This document shows, piece after piece, positions 23,611-36,988 of a stretch of DNA of 64,000 nt (position 1 is its first letter; each line of letters starts with the position of its first letter). Source of the stretch: Chanos chanos (taxonomy: Eukaryota; Chordata; Actinopteri; Gonorynchiformes; Chanidae); the NCBI RefSeq assembly GCF_902362185.1, contig NC_044509.1:8411947-8475946 (forward strand), read 5' to 3'. The translations under genes and the position numbers were made by a program. The notes under the pieces are model-generated. The model was not told the DNA's origin, searched no databases, and saw only the letters and a list, made by a program, of their open reading frames with translations.

Positions 23611-24400
23611 CTCATCTCAAATCCCGTTTAGTGCCAAGGTCAATTTTCTCACTGAGTAAATGATTTGGACCCCGATGCAGTATACGCTCGGCTGGAATAA
23701 GATTCTTATTGCTGAATCTGATTAACTTGATGTGACTTGTGAACGACCCTTTTGTTAGGTATGCATCATAACTGTAAAAACTTAGGGGAATTCCTGTTCT
23801 TGCGCCCTTTTCATATCTGGGATTGACATGTGCAACCGCTACTTCCAAAAATAAAAAAAAAGTTACTTTATCCCTACAGCAAAGTTTCTCATTCAGGAAT
23901 AATGAACTTCACCAAGAAGATGGAAACACAAACAAATGAAATGACCAAATGAAACTGTAGTTTGAAATTACTGTTCATAAATCATGTCTATAAAATCTGG
24001 AACTTCAGTCAGTTATCTGATGTAAGTAGGCGTAGGCCTGCTTTGGTAGAGAGCGGGCTGTCCATTGTCTTTAACTAAGACAAGATGACTTTGTTTCATG
24101 TCATCAAAATCAGAAATGTTTCATCATGTCCTGATTACTTCTTTGTGAGGTCCAATGTAAAAAATCCTGGTCAGTCGACTTGACTATTACATACGAGAGC
24201 CTTGGATTTGGCTCAAAGTCAGGGCCATCTCAGTCATAAAAAAGTCTCGTTCTGAAAAGTGATACTATATCTTAGGACATTGGCATACTCATTGGCTATG
24301 GTAACATTGACACGTTACTGTTAACTGAAGAACCATAGTCTCTAGCCAAAACATGGGATTCGAAAATTCTGCACCTCTTAGAGTCAAACGACCAGACAAC
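23611..24400 (-). pseudogene. Decayed protocadherin exon relic R2
   Basis: Second copy of R1 with the same donor-like end and the same cytoplasmic remnant (YDAYLTKGSFTSHIKLIRFSN). It carries the shared old damage, so the decay came before the duplication. Confidence 0.85.
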
Positions 24401-25118
24401 ATGAACTACCACTACTATGCCTCAACTGTTTGCTGTAAAATTCTGAGCTTACTGATAACATGTCATTATTACTCTGAACGACTTCTGACAAGCTTTCCTA
24501 AGGCACGCATAGTGCTGGCGTACATGAGTTCATAGATTTGCATAACATTTCAAAGCACTGAACATTAACCACAAAATAGCTATAAGTATTCAACATTTCA
24601 AGAAATTTTAGCTGTCCCAGACTACAAGTTAACAGACCTGAAACTCCGGTGACTTCGATGATGGAAAACGTTAGAACTAATAAAATTAATCAACATCATA
24701 CATAATTTACCAATTTCCAAAATCAATGTCTATTTTCTGGTAAACCTATGTAGAACTGACATGCTGGGTTGCTTAATGAGTGCACACTTCAAAAAAAGAC
24801 CAAACCGTAGGCTAATCATGTTTAATTATATTGAGAGTAAAATAACTCAAAAAAAAAAAAAAAAAAAAGACAAAGCATGTAAAAAAAAAAAAATAATTCA
24901 GTCATCAAATTCAAATTTGGAAATTTAATAAGAATAGTGATGGATTTTAAAATCACATAAATGTACACATTAGAATGAATGTAAAAACGAACGAAACTAT
25001 TAGCTATAGCCTGGAGCGCACTTGCGTTGGCGAAATGACTGGTATCATATCAAGCAATTTAATCCATCGGTGTATTGTTGTAAAGAGAAAATGCATTGCC
25101 AAAAATTGGGAATTTTAC

Positions 25119-27527
25119 CTCATTAGAATCTGTTGAGGTGCTGACGATCACAGCATGCTGTCCAAAGTTATCAGTTGGACACCGCCCCAGCGTATGATTA
25201 GTCGACAGAGTGTTTTCACCGTAAGCTCCGACAAACTTAAAATCACTTGTGCGTGAACCTGTCGTTAAGTATGTGTCGTAGTTGTAAGAACTACGCAGCG
25301 TTCCTGCTCCTTCCACCTCTGCATAGTTAGGAGGGAAACTTGTGCTTGGAATAGCCACGGCTCCATCAAACAACAGCCTGTGCTTTCTCTTGCGGCAAAA
25401 CGTTACAACCAGAGCAACGACAATGAAAGTCAGGAAGAAAGTGGATACAGAGACAAGAGCAATGATCAGATAAGACGTCAGTTCCGAGACATTCGTCTCA
25501 AAAGACACATCTTTCAGTTCTGGAACCTCCGACACGTTGTCAGAAATAAGAAGATAAACAGAGCAGGTTGAAGAGCGAGACGGTTGTCCGTTATCTTTAA
25601 CCAATACAATGAGATTCTGCTTCATGCTATCGGATTCAGTTATGTCACGCTTTGTCTTTATCTCTCCATTGTGGAGACCTATGGTAAAAAGTCCCGGATC
25701 AGTAGACCTAAGAATTTCATAAGATAGCCAAGCATTCTGTCCAGCGTCAACATCTACAGCTATGACCTTGGAGACTAGAGAACCAGAAACAGCGGCTCTG
25801 GGAACGATCTCAGTCAGGGAAGATTTAACCTCAGGCGTAGGGTATAATATCTGAGGAGAGTTGTCGTTTTCATCTGTTATGAAGACACTCACAGTCACGT
25901 TGCTGCTAAGTGGGGGAGACCCATTGTCTCTGGCTACAACTTGGACTTTGAAGCTTCTTAGTTGCTCATAGTCAAAGGACCTCAAGGCCTGAATGACCCC
26001 AGTTTCTGCATTAATGGATAAATAAGAGGACACAGGAAAGCCACTGACTCCACTGGGCAACAGGGCATAAAGCACTGTTCCGTTCTGTCTCCAGTCTGGA
26101 TCTCTCGCTAAGACAGAACATACAGGGGTCCCTGGTTTGTTGTTCTCAGGAATATATGCATTGTAAAACTGTTGTTGAAACACAGGTGGATTGTCATTGA
26201 CGTCTGACACATATAAATGAACAGTCTTGGAAGAAGATAGTGGCGGAAAGCCCTCGTCTGTCGCAGTGATTGTTATATTGTAATCCGTTTGCTTTTCCCG
26301 GTCGAGTTCTTTAGTCGTCACAATCGAGTAATAATTTTTGACCGATGGATTTAATTTGAAAGGAACATTTTCCTGAATGGAGCAACGGGCCTGCCGATTT
26401 TGCCCTGAGTCCTTATCTTGAACATTAATGATGCCCACCTCGGTGCCCGGCACCACGTTTTCAGGAATTGGGTTGTGAAACGACTGAAGAAAAATTACAG
26501 GCGCGTTGTCATTGATATCGACAATTTCAACAATAACATTGGCAAAGGACACTAATCCGGAGCCGTCTTTGCCTTGGATGCTTAATTCATACGAAGTCTC
26601 CTTTTCAAAATCAATCTGTCCGCCTAATGTAATAGCTCCTGTTCTGTGGTCGAGCTTGAACAATTCATTCAGTTCGTCTGAAGTATGTCCAAACTCATAA
26701 GTCACCTCACCATTTGCTCCTTCGTCAGCATCCGTTGCGCTGACGGTGACCACTAGAGTACCTACAGAGGCGTTTTCAGGCAAAGAGACCTTATAAACTG
26801 ATTGACTGAAGACTGGGACATTATCATTGGCGTCAAGCACAGCGACGTGTATAACTACAGTACCCGATCTCTGTGGAATCCCACCATCAGTGGCGGTGAG
26901 TAATAATTTAATGTCCTGTTGTTGTTCACGGTCCAGCTCTTTTTCTAACACCAATTCACCGTATTTCCCGCCTCCTGGTTTAGTGTTGACGACAAAATTA
27001 AAATGGTCGTTATTTTCCAGTGAATAGCTTTGAACCCCATTTTGTCCGACGTCTGCATCATGTGCGCCATTGATGGCAAAACGAGCACCTTTGACTGTTG
27101 ATTCTGTTATTTCAAATTTAATAACGTCACTTGCAAACCTGGGTGAATTATCGTTTATGTCCTGGATCTGGACAACCACACGATGCAATTCCAAAGGATT
27201 TTCGAGAACCATTTCATATGTAAGAGAACAAACGGTGCGTGATCCGCAAAGTTCTTCTCTGTCTATTCTGTCTGTGACGATCAGATCTCCGGTTTTTAGA
27301 TTAATGGTGCAGTAACCTTTGCCTGTGTCATCCACAGCTAGACGCGCTTTCCTTGCCGATAATGTCTTTGAATTTACCCCTAGATCTTTGCCAATGTTCC
27401 CAATCACATATCCATTCTTTGACTCTTCCGGAACCGAGTAGCTGATATCACCAAAAGCTGTGCAAAGCACGAAAATGTTTAACCCCAGGCTGAGAATCGG
27501 AGAAAAGGTAAGTCCTTTGTATGCCAT
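25119..27527 (-). CDS. pcdhg: Clustered protocadherin variable exon E5 (type A)
   Basis: 803 codons, phase 0, donor GAG|GTAAAA. Signal peptide 1-26 (MAYKGLTF...FG); EC1 27-132 ending [11 protein letters not shown]2 to about 241 (DANDNVPVF); EC3 to about 346 (DINDNAPVI); EC4 to about 451 (DVNDNPPVF); EC5 to about 562 ([10 protein letters not shown]); EC6 to about 680; membrane helix about 685-711 ([17 protein letters not shown]...); cytoplasmic part 712-803 with [16 protein letters not shown]. The cytoplasmic part would be joined to the constant exons. Nearly identical to E4; E7 differs mainly in the signal peptide and EC1. The start fits a CSE about 190 bp upstream. Confidence 0.96.
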
Positions 27528-27716
27528 ATTTGACGATTAACGAACGAAGTGCAGTGCACGTTTCTTTCACTTAAGAAATGAAGCCTATCTGAACTGGCAG
27601 TCTACAGAAAAGCAAACATTTCCTTCGACTGACTGCAGTATATTTACGATTCTACTCTTATTCACCTCCTCCCACACCGTATTGGGACACTACAGGCTAC
27701 TCCATCTCAGTGCGGG

Positions 27717-27754
27717 ATAAGAGCGACCCACAGTGCAATCTCCGAAAACTGCAA
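27717..27754 (-). promoter_or_regulatory. CSE of E5 (type-A variant)
   Basis: AAGAGCGACCCACAGTGCAATC about 190 bp before the ATG, followed by AAAACTGCAAC. It has the AGCGAC core but not the CTGAG of most other exons. Confidence 0.8.
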
Positions 27755-29282
27755 CATGACATGATTCGTAATGCCAGGGACAATTTTAAATTAACTGAGC
27801 AGAACTTTCCCTATGATGGTCTGTTAATATAGGCGACAGTTCTGAGTAATTCATTATTTAATTTTGAAATGCTGTTTTCTCTGTGTGTTTCTCTCTGTGC
27901 GCGAGTATTCATTTTCAAGTCAGTCCGTTCTTTGCTGTTGCTGGCTGCAGCTTTATTAGTTTTATTGTGGGTTTACTCACTTAATATTCTTAGGCGATCT
28001 CTTTTCTAATTCATGTTGTGCAACTGGTTAAACAACGACCTACCATTTGAGCACAGCTAATGTAGGCTAGTATGTCTTTTTTCCTTATTGTCTATCCATG
28101 CTAAGCTGCTTTGGGTGTCTGGTGATTGTACCGTTGGTTCCTGCTTTCTATATCCCCGCCACTTTGTTGCATAGCGCTAACATTCTTAATTATAATTAGT
28201 GTAGTATGCTAGTTTAATTACAATATGTCATAGCCTATTCTGTCCTTTGTCACTGCTCTTGTTTCTAACCAGTGATTATTGTCTTAAGTAAGTATACGTA
28301 CATTCCACAAAGTTATACACTTTTGCCTTTGGTTGTACATATATTTTTGTAAACGGGGTCCAAAGACGTTGTATTTGACATTTTAAAAGTCGGCTAACTC
28401 CGCTTTTGATTTTGGGCAGCATTTCAGGAGGCAAAATTACTGTCTTAAACTCACTACCCACAGGACAAATATCAAAACTGTTGAACTACACATTTAACAC
28501 CAACATTGTAAACAAACAGCTGTCTTTCAAATGGCTGCGAAGTTGTATTGCAAGACAGAGTAATGGTGCGAGACTGTTGGCAGGGCAGAGCATAGAGGTT
28601 GCTGTCCATAGTCCTTTGTGCTGCAATCTAACTACTCCCGAAAGTTTCATGGAAGCGTTGAGAAAAGTAGCAACAGCAGTGGAATAGCATCGGGCACCAA
28701 ATCCGGTGTCAGATACATGTGCTTGAAAACAAGCAGAAACAGTGCGCTGATGCATGCGTCTATACTGTATGTTCATTGCATTACGACAAGAAAAGTATAC
28801 GGGAAAGTTTGCTCTACTATGAAATGTAATTTTGAATGAAAACGAACGATAACATTCGAAGGACTTAAACATCAACAACAGGAGTCTAAAATGTAAATGA
28901 AAAGTGTGTAATGTTTCTGACCAGCAGTAAGATTAAGGTATGAAAAACCTGAGGAAATTCAATGCTATATCATGTAGCAGCGCAAGTTTTTAATGGCTAC
29001 TTTGAGAAATAGGGGCCTTCAGTTTAATGATGATTGATACCAAATGCTTTGGAAAAGGTCTTATACATGACCTGCGCAAGAAAATTTCGACTTCGGATTT
29101 CAGATACTAGATTAACATGAATGAAACACGGCTTTTCCAAAGCAGATAAAGTGAAAAACACCGGGAAGGCAGTGTCTGAGACTGATCAAAACGCAGTATC
29201 ATGAGGGATGTGATGTAGCATTAAGGATGTCAGCATACTTCAGTAACCAAATATTAATCAGATGTTAGGACATTACACATAC
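27755..29282. other. Spacer between E5 promoter and E6 donor
   Basis: No gene seen. It is homologous to the spacer at 9187-10110, without the repeat insertion found there. Holds the weak RE1-like pair at 28598-28625. Confidence 0.6.
28598..28625 (-). promoter_or_regulatory. Weak RE1-like half-site pair, 9-base spacer
   Basis: GTTGCTGTCC, 9 bases, TGTGCTGCA on the + strand. The GCTGTCC and GTGCTG parts agree with REST half-sites, the rest does not. About 660 bp beyond the E6 donor. Confidence 0.3.
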
Positions 29283-31688
29283 CTCGACAGAGTCTTCAGC
29301 AACAGCCAAGGACACCTCGTTTCCACCAATAGCATCATTCGTACTATTCCTTAAAGTTTGATCTGCGAGCATGGTGTTCTCATTGTAAGATCTGACGAAT
29401 TTGAAATCACTAGTGCGTGAGCCCGTCGTCAAGTAAGCGTCATAATTGTAACAACTGCGTAGAGTTCCAATTCCATCTACTTCAGCATAATTGGGAGGAA
29501 AATATCCGCTAGGAACAGCGACAGCGCCATCGAAAAACGGTCTGGGCTTTCCTCTGCAGCAATACTTCATGGCCAGGATTAAAATGATGAAAGACAGGAA
29601 AAATACGCAAACAGATACCAGTGCAATGATCAAATATGATGTTAATTTTTGGTTACTCTGCTCATAAGGCATGTCTTTTAGTTCAGGAACGTCAGCAAGG
29701 TTGTCAGAAATAAGTAGAAATACTGAGCAGGTTGCAGATAAAGGTGGATTTCCATTGTCCTTCACTGAGACGATAAGGTTCTGTTTAGTGCTGTCAGATT
29801 CAGAAATGTCTCGCATCGCTCTTATCTCCCCACTATGAAGACTAATAGCGAAAAGTCCCGGATCAGTAGATTTAACAACCTGATAAGACAACCAAGCGTT
29901 CTGTCCAGAGTCAGCATCCACAGCGATCACCTTGGAGACTAGAGAGCCAGAGAGCGTGCCTTTAGGGACCACCTCAGTCATGAAAGAGGTTCCCTCTTCA
30001 GATGGGTACAATATCTGAGGAGAGTTGTCATTTTCATCCGTTATGAAAACACTTACAGTGACGTTACTGCTGCGTGGAGGAGAACCATTGTCTCTGGCCA
30101 AAATTTGAAAAGTAATGCTTCTAAATTTCTCATAATCAAACGACCTCACAGCATGTACAACACCTGTATCTCCGTTAATGCTTAAAAAAGAAGACACTTG
30201 TAGACCATGTACCTCTTGAGGCACCAGAGAATAAAACACTGTGCCGTTCTGTCCCCAGTCAGGATCTGTCGCCCCAACAGAACACATGGAGGTTCCTGGT
30301 TTATTGTTCTCTGTCACGTACGCGGTGTATGATTGCTTTTCAAATGTAGGTGGGTTATCATTAACATCTGACAGCAATAAATGAATTGTCTGAAACGAAG
30401 AGAGCGGTGGCATTCCTTCATCAGTAGCAGTGATGGTTAAATTATACTCTGGTATTCGTTCACGGTCAAGCTCAGCTGTAGTTACAAGAGAATAATAATT
30501 TTTAATTGATGGATTCAGTTTGAAAGGAACGTTGGACTGAATGGAACAATGCACCCGGCCGTTTGCACCCGAGTCTTTGTCTTGCAAATTTATTATACCC
30601 ACCTCTGAACCAGGTGGAGCATTTTCAGCAATGTAGTGGGTTCCTGACTGAAAGGATATTTGAGGTGCATTGTCATTAACATCAACGACGTCCACAATAA
30701 CACTAGAAAACGAAGCAAGCCCAAACGCGTCTTTTGCTTGAATCCTTAAATCGTACGACACTTCCTCTTCGAAATCCAGATGACCGCTCAATTGTATACT
30801 TCCGGTTTTGTGATCTAGAATGAACAATTTACTCAAATCCTCAGAAATTCGGACAAAGTCATAGGTAACCTGGCCGTTTGCTCCTTCGTCTCCATCAGTG
30901 GCATTTACTTTAACCACTTCTGTTCCGATAGGGCTGTTTTCAGGCAAACTGACTCTATAGGCAGACTGACTAAAAACTGGAGTATTATCATTAGCATCAA
31001 GCACAACGACGTGTATAACTACAGTACCAGACCTCTGTGGAATCCCACCATCACTAGCGGTGAGTGTTAATTTAATTTCCCGCTGCTGCTCACGATCCAG
31101 CTTTTTTTCCAGTACTAACTCACCGTATCTCTCTTTACCGTTATTACTATGCACATCGAAAACAAAATAGTCGTTCTTCTCTAATGAATAATTTTGAACA
31201 TTATTTGTTCCGATATCTGCATCGTGAGCCTCACCGACAGCAAAACGAGCACCTTTGTCAGTCGACTCGCTTATCTCAAATTTAATTATATCTGTAGCAA
31301 ACATGGGCGAATTATCATTGATGTCCACTATGTGAACAGAAATGCGATGTAATTCCAAAGGATTTTCCAGGACCATTTCAAAATTTAAATTGCAAGACGC
31401 TCTCGGCCCACAGAGCTGTTCCCTGTCTATCCTCTCTGCGACGAACAGGTCCCCAGTCTCCGAGTTAATGTCACAGTATCGTTTACGGCTGCCCACGGTA
31501 TTCAGGCGAGCTCTACGTGTCTGCATTGCTTTTTTCGAGATTCCAATGTCTTTTGCAATGTTTCCAACCACAAATCCGAGCTTCGTCTCCTCTGCAATAG
31601 AGTAGCTCATATCCCCGTTACTGACCGAGACGACGGAGAGAAAAGTCGCCATGCAGATCACCAAGGAAGAGAATCCTATGAATTCCAT
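29283..31688 (-). CDS. pcdhg: Clustered protocadherin variable exon E6 (type B)
   Basis: 802 codons, phase 0, donor GAG|GTATGT. The start ATG at 31688 (MEFIGFSS) is the first real ATG; the in-frame codon two places before it is TTG. Signal peptide to about VSVSNG, mature end DMSYSI. EC1-EC6 have standard linkers ([46 protein letters not shown]). Membrane helix [17 protein letters not shown]..., cytoplasmic part with [24 protein letters not shown]. It is the intact paralogue of split exon E3 and shows the empty target site (TGTCCCCAGTCAGG at about 30251). Confidence 0.96.
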
Positions 31689-31900
31689 TTTCAATACAAA
31701 TTCAGGAGACGTTGGAGCTGATGTTCTTTAGGTGATTTCAATCACACCAAAACGTACATTAGCCTTTCTTAGCCAGGCATGAAGAAATCACTGTTTTTTT
31801 CTTTTAGTCCGCGGCACACTGGAATACAGCCCACCACGAAAGATAAAGACTTTCTTTTTCGGTGACTGCCTCCCTAAAGTCAAATGCTTTTCTTGCTGCA

Positions 31901-31940
31901 GGTGAACAGCGACGCACTGAGTAATTCTGGAATACTGCAA
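31901..31940 (-). promoter_or_regulatory. CSE of E6
   Basis: GGTGAACAGCGACGCACTGAG 213 bp before the ATG, then AATACTGCAA. Same as the CSE of E3. Confidence 0.88.
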
Positions 31941-32563
31941 CCATATCTCTATCAGAGCAGCCTGTGACGAGCTTCCATGTGATCATCTAATTCTTAAGCA
32001 TGTCTATCGTTGTCTTCTAGGGGATTTACTTTTTTCTTTTCTTTTTTTTTTTAACCGTGTTGTCACCATTTAACACTGAGCATACTGTAAACTGACTGAT
32101 TCGTTGAATTAAATTTTTGGCTGGTAAGTGGAACTATACGTGCATGATAATAAAGATTCACTCTTCAAATAGTGCTTACAAAAAAAAAAAGACCTCGTTA
32201 CTCTCTGAAACAGTATCTCTGCATGATAAGAGTAGGGGCAAATATTTGGCTTTGTTTAAAAAAGGAGAGTTAGGCAAACATCAACAAAGCAGGCCAAACA
32301 CGAGCTGCACCAGGAAAAGAAAAAAAAAAACAACTCTTAATCGGACTCTCCTCAAACGCTATGGATGATCGATAGGCCAGGACAAAATGTGTTAACGTCT
32401 GTAATAAAACTTCAATTTATGGAAACACATGAGGAAAAAGTAGTACAATGCTGACACTTCAATGCTGTTACAACAATTAACAACAATTAAAACTTCCGTT
32501 TCTGCGGTAATGCTGTACACTTCTTCGCTGCATTGCCCTTCTTTGTATTATGACTGTATACTC

Positions 32564-32590
32564 GGAGCTGTCCAAATGAAGGGTGCTGAA
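32564..32590 (-). promoter_or_regulatory. RE1/NRSE-like pair, expanded spacing (site c)
   Basis: GGAGCTGTCC, 8 bases (AAATGAAG), GGTGCTGAA. The two half-sites are unchanged from sites a and b while the spacer has changed. 318 bp beyond the donor of R3. Confidence 0.55.
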
Positions 32591-32817
32591 CTGTAGTTGA
32601 ATATGCTCACACGCGCTCAAACTCATATTCCCAAGCAAACACACTGCAGCTACGATGACCTTACGGTACAGACAAAATATTTTTCCTAAAAATGCGAAGC
32701 TAAAATGCTAGGTAAAAATAACACTGCTGATTATCTGTCAGTGAGATATTACATAAACCTAACAATTGGCACTATCGACTAAACGAGTTCCCAAGATAGC
32801 GACATTGTCACTGCAGT

Positions 32818-32819
<2 letters not shown>

Positions 32820-32872
<53 letters not shown>
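32820..32872. repeat. (CA)n microsatellite
   Basis: About 26 CA units. Stands where units 1 and 2 have the AAAC tract. Confidence 0.95.
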
Positions 32873-32876
<4 letters not shown>

Positions 32877-32907
32877 TTTACAACATCCATCGTTATGTGC
32901 ATTTTAC

Positions 32908-33700
32908 CTCATCTCAAATCCTGTTTAGTACCGATGTCAATTTTCTCAACGGGTAAATGAATTGAACCCCGATGCAGTATACGCTCGGCTGGAATACGAT
33001 TCTTATTGCTGGATCTGATTAACGTAATGCGACTTGTGAACGACCCTTTTGTTAGGTATGCATCATCATTGTAAAAACTTAGGGAAATTCCTGTACCTTC
33101 GCCCTTTTCATATCTGGGATGGAAATGTGCAACCGCTACTTCTAGCAATAAAATAAGTTACTTTATCCCTACAGCAAAGTTTCACATTCAGGAATAATGA
33201 ACTTCACTAAGAAGATGGAAACACAGACAAATGAAATGACCAAATGAAACTGTAGATTGAAATTACTGTTCATAAATCATGTCTATAAAATCTGGAACTT
33301 CAGTCAACTTATCTGATGTAAGTAGGCGTAGGCCTGCTTTGGTAGAGATCGGGCTGTCCATTGTCTTTAACTAAGGCAAGAAGACTTTGTTTCATGTCAT
33401 CAAAATCAGAAACGTTTCATCATGTCCTGATTACTTCTTTGTGACGTCCAATGCAAAAAATCCTGGCCAGTCGACTTGACTATTACACATGAGAGCCTCG
33501 GATTTGGCTCAAAGTCAGGGCCATCTCAGTCATAAAAAAGTCTCGTTCTGAAAAGTGATACTATATTTTAGGACACTGGCATGCTCATTGGCTATAGAGA
33601 CACTGACACGTTACTGTGAACTGAAGAACCATAGTCTCTAGCCAAAACATGGGATTCGAAAATTCTGCACCTCTTAGAGTCAAACGACCAGACAACATGA
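32908..33700 (-). pseudogene. Decayed protocadherin exon relic R3
   Basis: Third copy of R1/R2 (DDAYLTKGSFTSRITLIRSSN), with donor-like GAG|GTAAAA kept and the same pattern of old damage. Confidence 0.85.
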
Positions 33701-34372
33701 ACTACCACTACTATGCCTCAACTGTTTGCAGTAAAATTCTGAGCTTACTGATAACATGTCATTATTACTCTGAACGACCTCTGACAAGCTTTCCTAAGGC
33801 ACGCATAGTGCTGGCGCACATGAATTCATAGATTTGCATAACATTTCAAAGCACTGAACATGAACCACAAAATAGCTATAAGTATTCAATATTTCAAGAA
33901 ATTTTAGCTGTCCCAGACTACAAGTTAACAGACCTGAAACTCCGGTGACTTCGATGATGGATTTCCAAAATCAATGTCTATTGTCTGGTAAACCTGTGTA
34001 GAATTGACGTGCTGGGTTGTTTAATGAATACATACTTCAAAAAAAGACCACACCGTAGGCTAATCATGTTTAACTGTATTGTGAAAAATGAAAGCAACTC
34101 AGCCAAATGATTAAAAAAAGACACCATACGTAAAAACGAATAATCAAAATCAATTCAAACATTAAATTCAAATTTAGGATTAATAAGAATAGTGATGAAT
34201 TTTGAAATCTCATAAATCTATACATTCTGATGAATGTAAAAACGACCGAAACTATAAGCTATAGCATGGAGCTCACTTGCGTTGGTGAAATGACTGGTAT
34301 CCTATCAAACATTTTATCCATCTGTGTATTGTTTTAAAGAGAAAATGCATTGCCATAAAATGGGAATTTTAC

Positions 34373-36784
34373 CTCATTAGAATCTGTTGAGCTGCTGACA
34401 AATACAGCATGCTGTCCAAAGTTATCAGTTGGACACCGCCCCATCGTATGATTCGTTGACAGAGTGTTTTCACCGTAAGCTCCGACAAATTTAAAATCAC
34501 TTGTGCGTGAACCTGTTGTTAAGTATGTGTCGTAGTTGTAAGAACTACGCAGCGTTCCTGCTCCTTCCACCTCTGCATAGTTAGGAGGGAAACTTGTGCT
34601 TGGAATAGCCACAGCTCCATCAAACAACAGCCTGTGCTTTCTCTTGCGGCAAAACGTTACAACCAGAGCAACGACAATGAAAGTCAGGAAGAAAGTGGAT
34701 ACAGAGACAAGAGCAATGATCAGATAAGACGTCAGTTCCGAGATATTCGTCTCAAAAGATACATCTTTCAGTTCTGGAACCTCCGACACGTTGTCAGAAA
34801 TAAGAAGATAAACAGAGCAGGTTGAAGAGCGAGACGGTTGTCCGTTATCTTTAACCAATACAATGAGATTCTGCTTCATGCTATCGGATTCAGTTATGTC
34901 ACGCTTTGTCTTTATCTCTCCATTGTGGAGACCTATGGTAAAAAGTCCCGGATCGGTAGACCTAAGAATTTCATAAGATAGCCAAGCATTCTGTCCAGCG
35001 TCAACATCAACAGCTATGACCTTGGAGACTAGAGAACCAGAAACAGCGGCTCTGGGAACGATCTCAGTCAGGGAAGATTTAACCTCAGGCGTAGGGTATA
35101 ATATCTGAGGAGAGTTGTCGTTTTCATCTGTTATGAAGACACTCACAGTCACGTTGCTGCTAAGTGGGGGAGACCCATTGTCTCTGGCTACAACTTGGAC
35201 TTTGAAGCTCCTTAGCTGCTCATAGTCAAAGGACCTCAAGGCCTGAATGACCCCAGTTTCTGCATTAATGGATAAATAAGAGGACACAGGAAAGCCACTG
35301 ACTCCACTGGGCAACAGAGCATAAAGCACTGTTCCGTTCTGTCTCCAGTCTGGATCTCTCGCTAAGACAGAACATACAGGGGTCCCTGGTTTGTTGTTCT
35401 CAGGAATATATGCATTGTAAAACTGTTGTTGAAACACAGGTGGATTATCATTGACGTCTGACACAAATAAATGAACAGTCTTGGAAGAAGATAATGGCGG
35501 AAAGCCCTCGTCTGTCGCAGTGATTGTTATATTGTAATCCGTTTGCTTTTCCCGGTCGAGTTGTTTAGTCGTCACAATCGAGTAATAATTTTTGACCGAT
35601 GGGTTTAATTTGAAAGGAACATTTTCCTGAATGGAGCAACGGGCCTGCCGATTTTGCCCTGAGTCCTTATCTTGAACATTAATGATGCCCACCTCGGTGC
35701 CTGGCACCACGTTTTCAGGAATTGGGTTGTGAAACGACTGAAGAAAAATTACAGGCGCGTTGTCATTGATATCGACAATTTCAACAATAACATTGGCAAA
35801 GGACACTAATCCGGAGCCGTCTTTGCCTTGGATGCTTAATTCATACGAAGTCTCCTTTTCAAAATCAATCTGTCCGCCTAATGTAATAGCTCCTGTTCTG
35901 TGATCGAGCTTGAACAGTTCATTCAGTTCGTCTAAAGTATGTCCAAACTCATAAGTCACCTCACCATTTGCTCCTTCGTCAGCATCCGTTGCGCTGACGG
36001 TGACCACTAGAGTACCTACAGAGGCGTTTTCAGGCAAAGAGACCTTATAAACAGATTGACTGAAGACTGGGACATTATCGTTGGCGTCAAGCACAGTGAC
36101 GTGTATAACTACAGTACCCGATCTCTGTGGAATCCCACCATCAGTGGCGGTGAGTAATAATTTAATGTCCTGTTGTTGTTCACGGTCCAGCTCTTTTTCT
36201 AACACCAATTCTCCATATTTCCCGCCTCCTGGTTTAGTGTTGACGACAAAACTGAAATGGCCGTTGTTCTCTAATGAATAGGTTTGAACCCTATTTTGTC
36301 CGATATCTGCATCATGCGCGCCATTGATAGCAAAACGAGCACCTTTGTCTGCCGATTCAGTTATTTCAAATTTAATAATGTCACTTGCAAATTTGGGTGC
36401 ATTGTCGTTAATATCTTGAATATGTATAACCACACGCTGTATTTCTAATGGATTTTCGAGAACCATGTCATATGTAAGAGAACAGACAGTGCGTGATGCA
36501 CAAAGTTCTTCTCTGTCTATTCTGCCTGCGACGATCAAATCTCCAGTATTCAAATTAATACCACAATAAGCTTTGCTTGTGTCCTCCATACCTAAACGGG
36601 CTTTACGTGTGGATAACATTTTTGCATTCATTCCCAGATCTTTGCCAATATTCCCAATCACATATCCATTCTTTGACTCTTCCGGAACCGAGTAGCTGAT
36701 ATCACCAAAAGTAGTGCACAGGAGAAAAACGATTAATGCCAGGCTGAACATCGGAGAAAACGCAGAGTGTCCATTGTACGCCAT
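34373..36784 (-). CDS. pcdhg: Clustered protocadherin variable exon E7 (type A)
   Basis: 804 codons, phase 0, donor GAG|GTAAAA. ATG at 36784 ([11 protein letters not shown]); an in-frame GTG lies two codons earlier and is not a likely start. Signal peptide to about LLCTTFG, EC1-EC6, membrane helix [17 protein letters not shown], cytoplasmic part with [26 protein letters not shown]2-EC6 and the cytoplasmic part are almost the same as in E4/E5. EC1 is clearly different (for example [16 protein letters not shown]). It shares [10 protein letters not shown] and TTKQLDREK with E10 and not with E4/E5, which marks a conversion tract. Confidence 0.96.
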
Positions 36785-36988
36785 TTTCACAATCCTGGTG
36801 TAAATATTTTAACAGATATCCTCTGTAGCGTCTGTTCTGTTCAGTTAAGAAAATGAGTGTTCGTGAGCTGACATTCTACAAGAATGCAAACATTGTCTGA
36901 ACCCGGCTGCAGTATTTTCAGTATTCTTCTATCTCTCTCTTCACCCCACGCCCAAGCTGGTGTATGGGCCAGCTTGCTAATCGGTTCT

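Larger units (their letters stand above)
22920..31963 (-). repeat. Tandem array unit 2 (B flank, relic R2, exon A E5, exon B E6)
   Basis: The only complete copy of the unit: RE1-like pair, relic R2, E5, spacer, E6. Relic-to-relic distance to unit 3 is about 9.30 kb, against 4.26 kb between R1 and R2. Confidence 0.85.
31964..36784 (-). repeat. Tandem array unit 3 (B flank, relic R3, exon A E7)
   Basis: Third copy of the block. Homology to the other units ends around the 5' end of E7, whose EC1 and promoter differ from those of E5; no B exon follows. Confidence 0.8.

Noticed and set aside
28486-28878. Overlapping frames in the spacer at 28.4-28.9 kb
   Set aside because: The same spacer near 9.4-9.9 kb does not keep these frames.
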